A stretch of 64,000 nucleotides of DNA from G963676655 sp963676655 (GCA_963676655.2 CAXXKX010000004.1:186001-250000), one strand, 5' to 3'; counted from the first letter of the stretch, positions 7,532 through 17,115 are shown. A program made the numbers and translations. Notes: generated by a model from the sequence alone, not told the origin.

Positions 7532-9586
7532 ATGAGACGTAAATTACAAATTTTTATTATCGCCGCGCAGTCTTTAACCCTGGCCGCAGCTTCAAATCCC
7601 GGCATCGTGAATCTTGCCTCAAGTAAAGCAATTGAGACAAATGCCAGGTTGAAAGTAGTTGGAAAGGACGTCAGAATCGATTTCAATACGAACAGCAATT
7701 GGCCGAATGTCCGGTTTGTTGGCAAGTGGGATTTTTCACCTTATGCCGAACTGGTCGGGACTTTCAAAAACACCAGCGGTTCTCCGGTGCGGTTGGAATG
7801 GCGCATTAATAATCCCGGCGGAACCTGGCAAAAAGATTCAAGAACTGTTCGGGTCCCGTTAAAACCCGGCGAAGAAAAAGATATTCATATGCGCCTGGTC
7901 AGGAAGAAAAGTTCTCCTGATGCGTTTTCTTTTCATGGTATGCACTCGATCCTGCCCGGTTTCCCGTCTCAAAAAGGAATTGATGTCTCAAATGTTACAT
8001 CGATGGAATTTATTCTGCCGCGCAGCGGGGCGGAACGTTCGGTTACCATAAAAAAAATCGCAGCGAAAGGGGAGTACAAACCTTTTATGGGAAAAATCCT
8101 TCCTTTGGTTGATAAGTTTGGACAGTATCGTCATGCTGATTGGCCCGGTAAGATCAAATCCTACAAGCAGATGCGGGAGATGACCGCGGCGCAGCAGCTT
8201 GATTTGAAAAATAATCCCGGTCCTCAAGAGTGGAACAAATATGGCGGCTGGGTTGACGGTCCGCAACTGAAAGCGACCGGGCATTTCAGGGTTGAAAAGT
8301 ATAAAGGGAAATGGAGTCTGGTTGATCCGTCCGGACGTCTTTTCTTCTCTATTGGCGTTAACCATGTCAATATTGCCGGTATTCACAGCAGCACAGCTTT
8401 GTTTCGCCGGAATGGCTGGTTCAAGGAATTGCCGTCGCCGAATTCGCCGAATAATCAGCAATTTTATTTTGTCAGATACATATATAGCGGTGATTATTCC
8501 GGGAATTACTCACCGGGTTTTACTTTCATCGGGTACAACCTATATAAAAAGTATGGAGCCGACTGGAAAAAAACAGCTACCGCTCTGGCTCCTGTACGCT
8601 TGCGCAGCTGGGGAATCAACACCATTGCCAATTGGAGCGATTACGAGGTCTATCAGACGAACCGGCTGCCTTATACGGTCGGGACCGCTTTAGCCGGGAG
8701 CGGCGCCAGGGTGGTTGGCGGCGGCAAATGGCGGGTCGGCGGTATCTGGGACGTTTACGATCCCAAATTCAAAGGTCATGTGGATGCCCGGGTAAAAAGT
8801 CTTAAAGGCATATCTGCCTCGCCCTGGTGTATCGGCATCTTTTTTGATAACGAGCTGAGCTGGGGCAATGATTTTCCGGCAACCGTTTTGAGGTCCCGTT
8901 CGGGCGAACCGGCTAAGCTGGCCTTTGTTAAAATGCTGAAAGATAAATATGGGGAAATTGCAAAACTGAACAAACAATGGGGTACTGGTTTTGCCGGCTG
9001 GGAACAGCTTTCACAGAATCGTAAGACTCCGAACCGGAAAAAAGCCGGGGCGGATATGGATGCATTCTATTTTCAGACCGCCAGGGTTTATTACAAGACT
9101 ATTCGTGATTCTATCCGCAAATATTGTTCCGGAAAACTCTATCTGGGATCGCGCTATGCCGCGTCTCAGTATACCCCGTTAGTGGTTAGGGCTGCGGCGG
9201 AATATTGCGATGTTATTTCTTTCAATATCTATTACCGGTCCCTGAACGGCTTTTTGCTGAGTGAAGAAATTGACGCGCCGATCATGTGTACCGAGTTTCA
9301 TTTCGGATCGAAAGATCGTGGTATGTTCGGTCCGGGTCTGGTTCAGGTAAAGGATCAGAAGGAGCGGGCCGAAGCATATACAAAATATGTCGAATCGGCT
9401 TTGCGTCATCCGCTCTTCGTTGGCTGCCACTGGTTCCAGTACTGCGATCAGCCGGTTACCGGCAGAATTTTTGACGGTGAAAACGCCAATATCGGATTCC
9501 TGAATGTTGCGGATATGCCTTACCCGGAACTTATCGCTGCTTCAAGAAAAGTTGCGACTGAGATGTATAACATTCGTTACAAATAA
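7532..9586 (+). CDS. Secreted GH50-like glycoside hydrolase (beta-agarase type)
   Basis: 684 aa with a signal peptide (RKLQIFIIAAQSLTLAAA). Residues ~20-180 form a beta-sandwich accessory domain. The catalytic TIM barrel starts near GGWVDGPQLKATGHF and GKWSLVDPSGRLFFSIGVNHV. Glu441 in FFDNELSWG is the likely acid/base, and Glu588 in CTEFHFGSKDRGMFGPG the likely nucleophile, the pattern of GH50 beta-agarases. The end HWFQYCDQPVTGR...GFLNVADMPYPE also fits. It probably cleaves beta-linked galactan-type polymers outside the cytoplasm, but the exact substrate cannot be told from sequence. It is the last gene of the LacI-pseudopilin unit and ends at a strong terminator. Confidence 0.78.
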   Translation: MRRKLQIFIIAAQSLTLAAASNPGIVNLASSKAIETNARLKVVGKDVRIDFNTNSNWPNVRFVGKWDFSPYAELVGTFKNTSGSPVRLEWRINNPGGTWQKDSRTVRVPLKPGEEKDIHMRLVRKKSSPDAFSFHGMHSILPGFPSQKGIDVSNVTSMEFILPRSGAERSVTIKKIAAKGEYKPFMGKILPLVDKFGQYRHADWPGKIKSYKQMREMTAAQQLDLKNNPGPQEWNKYGGWVDGPQLKATGHFRVEKYKGKWSLVDPSGRLFFSIGVNHVNIAGIHSSTALFRRNGWFKELPSPNSPNNQQFYFVRYIYSGDYSGNYSPGFTFIGYNLYKKYGADWKKTATALAPVRLRSWGINTIANWSDYEVYQTNRLPYTVGTALAGSGARVVGGGKWRVGGIWDVYDPKFKGHVDARVKSLKGISASPWCIGIFFDNELSWGNDFPATVLRSRSGEPAKLAFVKMLKDKYGEIAKLNKQWGTGFAGWEQLSQNRKTPNRKKAGADMDAFYFQTARVYYKTIRDSIRKYCSGKLYLGSRYAASQYTPLVVRAAAEYCDVISFNIYYRSLNGFLLSEEIDAPIMCTEFHFGSKDRGMFGPGLVQVKDQKERAEAYTKYVESALRHPLFVGCHWFQYCDQPVTGRIFDGENANIGFLNVADMPYPELIAASRKVATEMYNIRYK

Positions 9587-9616
9587 TAATTATTCTAAAC
9601 GGGATTTTTGCTCGGG

Positions 9617-9665
9617 AAAAAAAGTCTCATGTGAAATTGATATTTCACATGAGACTGAATTTTTT
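9617..9665. terminator. Bidirectional terminator between convergent hydrolase genes
   Basis: A perfect 15-bp stem (9623-9637 / 9642-9656, arms beginning AGTCTCATGTG) with a 4-base loop has six T on the plus side and seven A (T on the minus strand) on the other. It ends both the GH50-like gene (+) and the gene at 9676-13002 (-). Confidence 0.9.
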
Positions 9666-9675
9666 CGAAGAAGAA

Positions 9676-12600
9676 TTAATTCAGGTTTATTACTCCGTAG
9701 AGGCGATGGTTCTTGCCGCGCATGATGCCTTTGAATAATTCAAGCCCGGTCCGACGGGTCTTTTCCCCGTCTGAATCGTTTACCAGGATGGCGATACCGA
9801 TCGGTTTGCCTTTTTCTACCTTGTCCAGGCCTATTTCTTTCCACGGAATACTCAGTTTATAGGTTAATATACCATTCTTCGAATCCCGTTTGAAGTCGAA
9901 GCCGACCTTGTCGGTCACCTTATTGAGTTTCAACTCTTCGGCATTATGGGTCCGGTCGCGCCATACCAATCTGCCTTTCGGGGTCATGGCAAAGTCGAGA
10001 CTGGTTACTTTCTTGGTGAATATTCCGGCCAGCGGTGCATAAAGGTCGTTGAGTTCCGGATGAGTGTCAAACGCGACTTGCAGGCTGTCCATCTTCCAGA
10101 TCGTACCGTCGGTTCTGGTTTGATGGAATATTTTATCCTTGACCTTCACCTGAATATAGAGATTTTTCTTATCCCATTCAAATGCCGCTGTCGCTTTATC
10201 AATGCCGCCAGAGGCGCTTTTCCCCTGCCAGCTTATGGTATTCGGCAGTTTGTCTTTGCCGTTTTCACCACGGAGATGGGCGGACAACAGACTGAACTGT
10301 TTATCGAGAACGGTCTCAGCCAGGGAACCTGACTTGATGGAGATTCTGCAGGCCAGCGGTTTGCCCGGATCGATTTTTCCGGATATGCGCAGCGGCATCA
10401 GGAATTCGGCCGTACTTTGCTTGCCGATAATTTTTTCAACCGTCAATTCCCTGGAGCCGACTGGATCGAAGGTTACTTTTGTCGGCAGCGGGACAATTCC
10501 CATGTTTTTCAATGTGAGTGCAATTGCCAGTTGACCGTTTTGTTTCTGCAATGCGGTTTTTTCCACTTTCAACGGCTCAAGGATCGCCAGCCATTTGACG
10601 ATATTGCCGTTAATGAGTACCGGTATCGCTCCGGGGCGGCTGTTTGCCGGAACCGATATTTCCAGTTCTCCAGTGGCCGATGCGGCGTTCAACTTAATAT
10701 CTCCGTAATATTCAAGTTTTTTGATCGTTTTGCTGCAGGCTTTCAGCTTGACCTTTTCACCCGGATACAGTTTGCCTATCAGCCGGTCTGCAATTTTACC
10801 GGGAGCGGCATAGATAGCGGCATCCGCACCTCTTATATAGAGTAAAGAGGGGGAAATGTCCAGCGTCGCAAAACCATTATTGACCTTGATGTTGGAACGG
10901 TGCCCCATGATGTTGGTTACCTGCAGGCTTTTCACGTTGCCGGCGGGAAATTTCAACTTATGCTTGTTATGGACGGACCAGATGACGACAACTGGTTTGC
11001 CGCTTTCGATTTCTTTGAAAATGTAGCACCAGATATCGCGTCCGAACCACGGCTGGTCGCTGACTGGTTCAGTTCCTTCCAGTTCGTTGGCGCAGACTGC
11101 CAGCGCCGGAACCGCGGCTTTCGGTGAAACGTGTTTCGGGCCCCAGCCAAGCTTAGGATTCAGATTATAGCATACTCCCCAACTGTTATCCGCGCCGCGG
11201 TAGTCATAAGAATAAAACGGATAATAAACTCTGACGCCTTCGCCCTTGAGGATCGTTGCGATCCTGGCGTGCCACTGCGCGTGTTCTTTGTGTTTATCGT
11301 GACTGCCGAACTGGGATCGGTAACCCAGTTCGGTACAGTAGATATCCAGCGGTTTGCCGTTATTATACTGTTTGATCATTTTTTGCAAGCGACGCAGATT
11401 TGGCACCACATTGTCGTCTTCCGGCGGCGGGGTATGGTAGCCATGGCAATTATAGGCGTCAATATATTTACAAAGTCCCTGTTCAAACAGCGGAATGTTC
11501 CAATCAAAGTTTTTGAAAGGACTTGAACAGCACGGTCCGGACAGGATTGCGTTGGAATCTTCGGATTTTATCACTTTGCCGGCTGTTTGATACTGTTTGA
11601 TGATGTCTTCCGGATAATATGTCGGTTTGTGAATACCGACCTTTGGACGATTCAAATTAACTTCCCAGAAGATGTCGTATACCCGTTGTTTCATGCCGGG
11701 ATACTGATGTTTGTTAACCTTTACAACATCGCGAAGATAACGGTAATACTCGTTGACGTCTTTTAAGCCGGGCGCCGGGTTCAGATTGCTCCGCTTGGCC
11801 CATCCGGGCAGATTGCTGGCGATATTCATAGCCTGATTGCAGAAATTATTTTGCCAATCAGGATCGGGTTTGTCATTTGCAATGATTTTGGCGGCCCACT
11901 CGGCGGTGCCGTCGATCATTTTCGGTTTAACCTTTGGCTCGTCCCATTTCCATCTTCTGCCGCGCAGCCGCCACGACATGCCCATCCGGTCAACCAGATT
12001 TGACGAGTTGCCGTGAAAACCGAAAAATGCTGCTTCGCCGTATTTTTTCATTCGGGCGATATTTTGTTTGATCGTGTTGGGCATGACCGCGAAAGTGCCG
12101 CGCCCTTGCTCCAGGGAACCGAAAGTCTTTATGCAGGACATTTTGTCAAGTTGCTTGCTGTTTCCGTCCAGCCAGTAGGCTTTGACATCGTAATAACCCG
12201 ACTGTGCCGGGGTGAATTTTGCCGTGTATTGTTTTTGTCCATGCTTCACCGGGATATTGCCTGTGTTGACCAGTTTATCGAAGTAATCGCGGACTTCATA
12301 ACGTAATGATTTGGCTTTTGGCGGCAGATTGCCGAGTACGGAAAAAGTCATTTCGACTTGCTGCCCTGGTTCAAATATGTTTAGGTCCGGAACATTAGTG
12401 GTGAATTTGACGAAATGTTTTAATTGCGATTTCATCATCAGGGAAAGTTTAGCCAGGTAAAGTGTGTTTTCCGGCAGGGACCCGGTGATATTGATTGCCG
12501 TTATTTGAGTCGGATCAAGCTTTTTTCCTGATTTTGATTTGAAGCTTTTGAACGGTGCAGTCCGGTCCTGAAGGCTCATGCCGGTATAGTTGTAAGGAAT

Positions 12601-13002
12601 CAATGTTTTGTTGAACTGTTCGCCGCCGGAAGTGACTGATAGCTGCAGCCACCATTGCCCAGTTTTTTTCACTGCCAGGTCAACTTTGATCCCGGTTGCG
12701 TTTTTCCATTCCGGCTGCGGTGTAATGCTGCGCGATATTTTAAACCACTTGTTTTTAATTTTTCCTTTTGAGTCTTTTTTCGTGAATTCCAGCTTGAGAA
12801 CCGGTTGATTGTCATTGCCCAGCTTGACTGTTGCGCCAAAGTCCGGGTTCGGAGTGAATTTAGGTGCGCAGGTAATTTTCCAGACGGCGGCGGATTGTTT
12901 GCCGAAGCCGTCTATCACGAAGTTATCGGCGGCGGTTATCGTCATGCATGTCGGTGCCAGCGGTATTCCGGCAAGTGCGAAAAGCAGCAAAGTTTTATTC
13001 AT
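9676..13002 (-). CDS. Secreted multidomain GH-A clan glycoside hydrolase with CBM9-like C-terminus
   Basis: 1108 aa from the ATG at 13002, preceded by AAAGGATCGGAA; a TTG 15 bases earlier is less likely. The order is: signal peptide, N-terminal carbohydrate-binding-like sandwich (~25-190), a linker sandwich, a TIM barrel (~305-700), Ig-like domains, and a C-terminal CBM9-like/DOMON sandwich (~930-1108, with KDKIFHQTRTDGTIWKMDSLQVAFD). In the barrel, Glu447 in FWEVNL is the likely acid/base and Glu558 in CTELGYRS the likely nucleophile, as in GH39/GH51-type enzymes. The exact family and substrate are uncertain. It is the third gene of the unit LacI, pseudopilin, hydrolase on the minus strand. 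Confidence 0.75.
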   Translation of the reverse strand: MNKTLLLFALAGIPLAPTCMTITAADNFVIDGFGKQSAAVWKITCAPKFTPNPDFGATVKLGNDNQPVLKLEFTKKDSKGKIKNKWFKISRSITPQPEWKNATGIKVDLAVKKTGQWWLQLSVTSGGEQFNKTLIPYNYTGMSLQDRTAPFKSFKSKSGKKLDPTQITAINITGSLPENTLYLAKLSLMMKSQLKHFVKFTTNVPDLNIFEPGQQVEMTFSVLGNLPPKAKSLRYEVRDYFDKLVNTGNIPVKHGQKQYTAKFTPAQSGYYDVKAYWLDGNSKQLDKMSCIKTFGSLEQGRGTFAVMPNTIKQNIARMKKYGEAAFFGFHGNSSNLVDRMGMSWRLRGRRWKWDEPKVKPKMIDGTAEWAAKIIANDKPDPDWQNNFCNQAMNIASNLPGWAKRSNLNPAPGLKDVNEYYRYLRDVVKVNKHQYPGMKQRVYDIFWEVNLNRPKVGIHKPTYYPEDIIKQYQTAGKVIKSEDSNAILSGPCCSSPFKNFDWNIPLFEQGLCKYIDAYNCHGYHTPPPEDDNVVPNLRRLQKMIKQYNNGKPLDIYCTELGYRSQFGSHDKHKEHAQWHARIATILKGEGVRVYYPFYSYDYRGADNSWGVCYNLNPKLGWGPKHVSPKAAVPALAVCANELEGTEPVSDQPWFGRDIWCYIFKEIESGKPVVVIWSVHNKHKLKFPAGNVKSLQVTNIMGHRSNIKVNNGFATLDISPSLLYIRGADAAIYAAPGKIADRLIGKLYPGEKVKLKACSKTIKKLEYYGDIKLNAASATGELEISVPANSRPGAIPVLINGNIVKWLAILEPLKVEKTALQKQNGQLAIALTLKNMGIVPLPTKVTFDPVGSRELTVEKIIGKQSTAEFLMPLRISGKIDPGKPLACRISIKSGSLAETVLDKQFSLLSAHLRGENGKDKLPNTISWQGKSASGGIDKATAAFEWDKKNLYIQVKVKDKIFHQTRTDGTIWKMDSLQVAFDTHPELNDLYAPLAGIFTKKVTSLDFAMTPKGRLVWRDRTHNAEELKLNKVTDKVGFDFKRDSKNGILTYKLSIPWKEIGLDKVEKGKPIGIAILVNDSDGEKTRRTGLELFKGIMRGKNHRLYGVINLN

Positions 13003-13094
13003 TTCCGATCCTTTCAACGGTATTAATGTATAGAAATCCCTATTCCGGCTTTAAGAAGGCCGAATAAAAAGTGTGTTTGTTTTGCGATGAAAGA

Positions 13095-13823
13095 TTATCT
13101 CATCCCTTTTTCCATCCAGGGCTGGACGTTGTAAAAAGAGGCCCACCAGGTTCCGTTCGGTTTGTAGAGCGTTGGATATTTGACATTGCCGACATGACCG
13201 TCCGCATACTGGATATTAGCCATGCCGTCGCCGGGGAATTCGTCAGTATTGTTGTTGTGGCGATACCGCAATCTGCTGCCGTCATTCAAAGTGCTGACAC
13301 CTCTGATCTCTCCGTTGAAGACCTGGCCGCAATCGGCGGTAACCAGAACTGTTGAAGCACGCTTGATGCGGGTTGATTTGACGGTTCCTCCCCAAATGCC
13401 GTCCGCCAACCCGTAATTGTTGTAGCCGTAGCTGAGAAATCCGGTATACATGTTTGAAGCTTTTCGGCCGTTAAGATTTAATGACGGACAGATCATATTT
13501 TTCGGGATCGGTGCGGTTCCGTCTCCGACTATCAGTCTGTCATCCGGAAATTTTGAGCCCATATACGGTCGCAGGTAATCCGCCCAGTAATATTTGCCGC
13601 CGCCAGTCCTGTTGACCGAAGCCACCGGGAACTGGTCCTCGTAATTTCCCAGATACATTGCGAACGAAGTGCCCATTTGTTTCAAGTTATTGGAGCAGCT
13701 GATCTGTTTTGCTTTTTCCCGGGCCTGATTTAGTGCCGGAAGCAGCATACTGGCCAGGATGGCGATAATTGCTATGACGACAAGCAATTCTATCAGGGTG
13801 AAAATTTTTTGTTCTTTTTGCAT
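13095..13823 (-). CDS. Pseudopilin-like protein (prepilin N-terminus, H...DG C-terminus)
   Basis: 242 aa with a strong AGGAG site. A very short leader MQKEQKI is followed by the cleaved helix FTLIELLVVIAIIAILASML and LPALNQAREKAKQ. It has the sibling CP motif (MICPSLN) and the ending RYRHNNN...IQYADGHVGNV. It starts 28 bp after the LacI gene and ends 92 bp before the large hydrolase, so all three are probably one transcript. It is expected to be exported through a type II secretion/type IV pilus-like machine and to sit at the cell surface. Its ligand is unknown. Confidence 0.88.
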   Translation of the reverse strand: MQKEQKIFTLIELLVVIAIIAILASMLLPALNQAREKAKQISCSNNLKQMGTSFAMYLGNYEDQFPVASVNRTGGGKYYWADYLRPYMGSKFPDDRLIVGDGTAPIPKNMICPSLNLNGRKASNMYTGFLSYGYNNYGLADGIWGGTVKSTRIKRASTVLVTADCGQVFNGEIRGVSTLNDGSRLRYRHNNNTDEFPGDGMANIQYADGHVGNVKYPTLYKPNGTWWASFYNVQPWMEKGMR

Positions 13824-13851
13824 TTGTCTTACTCCTGTGTTATTAGTATTG

Positions 13852-14859
13852 TCAACAGCTTTTTACTGAATCTCTTTCTACTAATACCGGTTTGATACAG
13901 ACTTTTTCCGGCTTTCTGTTGTCGTCTTCGAGAATTTTGAAGATAAGTTTGACCGCGCTTTTGCCTACTTCATCCGGCTTTTGTTCAATGGCGGTCAGTT
14001 CCGGCACCATCGTATTCGCGTAGATATCTGAGAACGCAATTACTGACAGATCCTGTGGAATTTTCTTACCAAGTTTTGCGGCCACCTTATAGACGCTTAT
14101 CGCCACATTGTCGTTGGCGGTGAATATCGCGGTCATATCCGGATTTTCGAGAAGGAATTTTTCAGTCTCTTCATACGATCCGTCGTTAAAAGTTTCATGT
14201 TCAGATAAAATGCCCTTGACATTCCGGTGCCTGGAAACGGTTGCGATAAACGCTTCCTGCCTCAAACGGCCGGTACTGGTGTATTGCGGGCCTTGAATGT
14301 GGCCGATGACCTGGTGTCCCTTGTCTATGAGATATTTCGTTGCCAGTTTTGCGCCTTCAAAATCGTCCGAACCGACAAAGTTGACGCTGGCATTCGGCAG
14401 ATTGCGGTCGACTGTCACCAGTGGAATACCGCTGTCGATAACTTCCTGAAAATAGTCGTTGCTGACATAATCCCGGGAAGGTCTGATTATGACGCCCTCG
14501 ACCCGGTGCTGCATTAGTCGGTGAATCAGTTTCAATTCATTACTGTCTTGACTGGTTGGACAGACCAGGTTCATCGAATAGTCGTGTTTGTCAAGTTCGT
14601 TATGGATACCATAGACAATCCGGTTTAGATATGGGTCGGAGATAGTTGCGCAAACGCCGATGGTCCGGGTCTTGCCGGTTTTCATGCCGTCGATCAGCAG
14701 ATTGGAATGATATCCGAGTTTTTTCGCGGCATTCAAGACTTTGTCTCTGGTTGCGGGGGATAGTTCTCCTTTTTTCTTGATCACCCGTGATACCGTTGAG
14801 ATTGAAACTCCGGTTTCCTGAGCAATATCTTTCAGACTTACTATGTACTTTCTCGCCAT
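13852..14859 (-). CDS. LacI-family transcriptional regulator
   Basis: 335 aa from the ATG at 14859 (MARKYIVSLKDIA), chosen because an AAGGAT site precedes it and the LacI domain begins there; a longer frame to 15021 would add 54 unlikely residues. The helix-turn-helix is DIAQETGVSISTVSRVIKKKGEL, then the hinge AAKKLGYHSNLLIDGMKTG. The effector domain has HRVEGVIIRPS and FVGSDDFEGAKLATKYLIDKGH. A 20-bp perfect palindrome lies over its own start site, so it very probably represses itself together with the pseudopilin and hydrolase genes that follow. Confidence 0.93.
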   Translation of the reverse strand: MARKYIVSLKDIAQETGVSISTVSRVIKKKGELSPATRDKVLNAAKKLGYHSNLLIDGMKTGKTRTIGVCATISDPYLNRIVYGIHNELDKHDYSMNLVCPTSQDSNELKLIHRLMQHRVEGVIIRPSRDYVSNDYFQEVIDSGIPLVTVDRNLPNASVNFVGSDDFEGAKLATKYLIDKGHQVIGHIQGPQYTSTGRLRQEAFIATVSRHRNVKGILSEHETFNDGSYEETEKFLLENPDMTAIFTANDNVAISVYKVAAKLGKKIPQDLSVIAFSDIYANTMVPELTAIEQKPDEVGKSAVKLIFKILEDDNRKPEKVCIKPVLVERDSVKSC

Positions 14860-14891
14860 GTTAATCCTTATGAAAAAAGTTCCGCAAATGT

Positions 14892-14911
14892 TACCGCAAA
14901 TATTTGCGGTA
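14892..14911. promoter_or_regulatory. Palindromic LacI-type operator
   Basis: TACCGCAAATATTTGCGGTA is a perfect 20-bp palindrome. It starts at about +1 of the promoter at 14917-14945 and lies 33 bp before the ATG. An extra half-site CCGCAAAT sits 10 bp further on at 14882-14889. Size, symmetry and place fit the operator of the LacI regulator encoded next to it. Confidence 0.75.
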
Positions 14912-14916
14912 TTAAG

Positions 14917-14945
14917 ATTATAGATGATGAAATTGAAAAAGTCAA
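14917..14945 (-). promoter_or_regulatory. Promoter of the LacI-pseudopilin-hydrolase unit
   Basis: On the minus strand, -35 TTGACT (14940-14945), 17-bp spacer, -10 TATAAT (14917-14922). The start should fall near 14910, inside the palindrome. Confidence 0.75.
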
Positions 14946-15125
14946 GACCTTTTTCAAAAAAAAAAATTACAAGTTTGGGATGAGTATTAGGACGGGACCG
15001 ACAGAAGCCAAAGTTTTTCATGGTTTGGGACTATTGGGACTGATGGAACTCTTGTATTTCACCTCGGTTTCCAACCGTCCCACTTTTCGAGTAACGATGT
15101 TTTGGCGGGGCCGTCTATTAGGAGT

Positions 15126-15160
15126 CTAACATCTAACATCGAACATTGAGCATTGAAAGA
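15126..15160. repeat. Degenerate heptad repeat, five units
   Basis: Consecutive 7-base words TCTAACA, TCTAACA, TCGAACA, TTGAGCA, TTGAAAG without interruption. Similar word-like heptads occur elsewhere in the window. The rest of 14946-15276 is AT-rich and featureless. Confidence 0.7.
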
Positions 15161-15276
15161 AAAACTGGATTGCACAATATTCGATAATAATTAGATAAAT
15201 AATCATCACTTGATTTTATAAAAATATATAAACTCATAGTAATAAATTTGTTGTGATGCTTGTTTTGTGGGGCGGA

Positions 15277-16179
15277 TCAGATGTTGTCGACGATGTAATC
15301 CAAGTGTCGGCGGTCGGTGCCGCAGCAACCGCCGAGGATTTTCATGTTGTAGTTGCGATGTAACTTGATCAAATGATCACCCCAGTCTGAGACTGAGTCT
15401 GAGTGCATGCTGTCGGCGTTATCAAGGTCACAATGATCGAGTGATGACGCATTGGCGCCGAAGCCGATAATCCGGGAGAGGATTTCGTTTGAAATGTTTT
15501 CACCGTGAAAAAAGGACGGATAGGAACAGTTCAGCATATAACTAAGCGGCGGATTATCGCAGGCCGCGTCGATTTTTCTGATTGCTTCGGTCAGGGTAGT
15601 TCCGTCGAGAATTAAACCGTTGCGGTCGATAACAAAGCTGATGATACCCGGTGATCCGGCGTCCTGCATGGCCAGGGCGATGCCGCATGCCTCCTCCACG
15701 TTCGGCAGTGTCGCGGCCAGAACACTGATAACGTTGCCGGCGACCAGCGATTTGATCTGCCAGGCGTGGAATTTGCGCGCTTCGTCTCTGGACAACGCTT
15801 CTTCCGGCTTATAGCAGTCGTTCTTGCAGCTCATCAGACCAATAGTATAATTTATGACGCCGTTTCGGAACAGGCATTGCATGAATTCCGCCGCGTCCTG
15901 ATTGACGGAGGCGGGAGCTCCGCCCTGGATTACCCGTTCCCGGTTTGCCCGCCAGGTCGGAGTTGATAACAGGATAGGAACATGGGCTCTGGCGGCTGCG
16001 TCCATGTAATCAAAATAAATTTCCTGTAGTGCGGCCCGGCCTTTTTCATCATAAATCAGCATGGCGTGTTCCAGGCGCGGATGCAAGGGAATGTCGAAGT
16101 CCCGCCGCAATCGCTCAATTACCGCCCCCTCGGACAGTACATATTTAAAAGGCGCGATTCTTGTCAGCAAGTCGATCAT
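15277..16179 (-). CDS. Homocysteine S-methyltransferase family protein
   Basis: 300 aa from the ATG at 16179, which overlaps the stop of the preceding gene as ATGA and so is probably translationally coupled; a frame to 16209 is possible. The zinc-binding pattern of the family is present: Cys218 (MLNCSYP) and Cys285-Cys286 (GGCCGTDRRHL). These hold the zinc that activates homocysteine for methylation, as in the first domain of MetH. The family usually takes methyl from S-methylmethionine, AdoMet or betaine-like donors; the donor here is not evident. The protein is cytoplasmic. It is paired with an aldo/keto reductase, an unusual partner. Confidence 0.85.
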   Translation of the reverse strand: MIDLLTRIAPFKYVLSEGAVIERLRRDFDIPLHPRLEHAMLIYDEKGRAALQEIYFDYMDAAARAHVPILLSTPTWRANRERVIQGGAPASVNQDAAEFMQCLFRNGVINYTIGLMSCKNDCYKPEEALSRDEARKFHAWQIKSLVAGNVISVLAATLPNVEEACGIALAMQDAGSPGIISFVIDRNGLILDGTTLTEAIRKIDAACDNPPLSYMLNCSYPSFFHGENISNEILSRIIGFGANASSLDHCDLDNADSMHSDSVSDWGDHLIKLHRNYNMKILGGCCGTDRRHLDYIVDNI

Positions 16180-17036
16180 GATAACGGAACATCCGGAGAG
16201 ACGGCACATTGACCTGGAAATTCGCGACGCAGTTTTTCAATATCGTTGTTATCCATTTGCCAGTCCAGTGCTCCAAGATTTTCCTCAAGATGTTTGACTG
16301 AACGCATCGTACTCATCGTTACCACGTTGGGTTGGGAGACCAGCCAGTTAATTGCGACCTGAGCCGGAGATCTGCCGTATTTTTCACTCATTTCAGCTAA
16401 AATCCCGGCATCCAGCAGGCCGCCTTTCTGCAGCGGACGCCACGCGGAAAGAATGATCTCATTTTGTTGACAGTATTCCAGCAGTCCGCTGGTTTCCGGT
16501 TCCCGGCTTATCAAATTGTAATGAACCTGATTGACGACGATTTTATTACCGGATAAGGCCTGAGCCTTTTGCAGTCTGGCGATGGCGAAATTGCTGACCC
16601 CGATATATCTGACCAAACTGCGTTCAACCAGTTTATCCAAGCCGCGCATGGTTTCTTCCAGTGGAATATCGTTGTTCGGTTTGTGGAGCATATACAGATC
16701 GAGATAATCGGTTTTCAGGCGTTTCAGGCTGTTTTCCGCCGCAGTCTGGATCGCTTCGCTGGAAAAATGGTTAGGCCAGGCTTTGGAGGCGATAAACAGT
16801 TGGTTGCGGTCATAACCTTTGATCGCTTCCGCCACCAGTTCCTCGGCATGCCCGGCGGCGTACATTTCGGCCGTGTCGATGTGGGAGAGGCCGTGTTCGA
16901 GTCCGGCTTTGATCGCGGCAATATCCCCTGCGTCATCGTTATTCTGATCTGTTTGAGCGTTGCCGCCGAGCATCCAGGTGCCGATTCCGAAGACCGGCAT
17001 GGAAAATCCGTTCGCGAGTTTTTTATCGATCATCAA
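16176..17036 (-). CDS. Aldo/keto reductase
   Basis: 286 aa, slightly short for the family. The catalytic tetrad can be seen: Asp and Tyr in DTAEMYAAG, Lys in FIASKAW, His in YMLHKPN. VGVSNF-like YIGVSNFAI and the late NADPH-loop segment (STMRSVKHLEENLGA) are present. It reduces aldehydes or ketoses with NAD(P)H in the cytoplasm. ATG codons at 17036 and 17033 are both possible starts. A TATAAT box on the minus strand lies ~40 bp upstream. It overlaps the methyltransferase gene by ATGA. Confidence 0.9.
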   Translation of the reverse strand: MMIDKKLANGFSMPVFGIGTWMLGGNAQTDQNNDDAGDIAAIKAGLEHGLSHIDTAEMYAAGHAEELVAEAIKGYDRNQLFIASKAWPNHFSSEAIQTAAENSLKRLKTDYLDLYMLHKPNNDIPLEETMRGLDKLVERSLVRYIGVSNFAIARLQKAQALSGNKIVVNQVHYNLISREPETSGLLEYCQQNEIILSAWRPLQKGGLLDAGILAEMSEKYGRSPAQVAINWLVSQPNVVTMSTMRSVKHLEENLGALDWQMDNNDIEKLRREFPGQCAVSPDVPLS

Positions 17037-17115
17037 ATAATTCTTTCAGAATTTCATAGGTTTAAATTATACTATACATCGTTACCCGGTACCCGCAAGT
17101 ATAAAATTCACGGTA

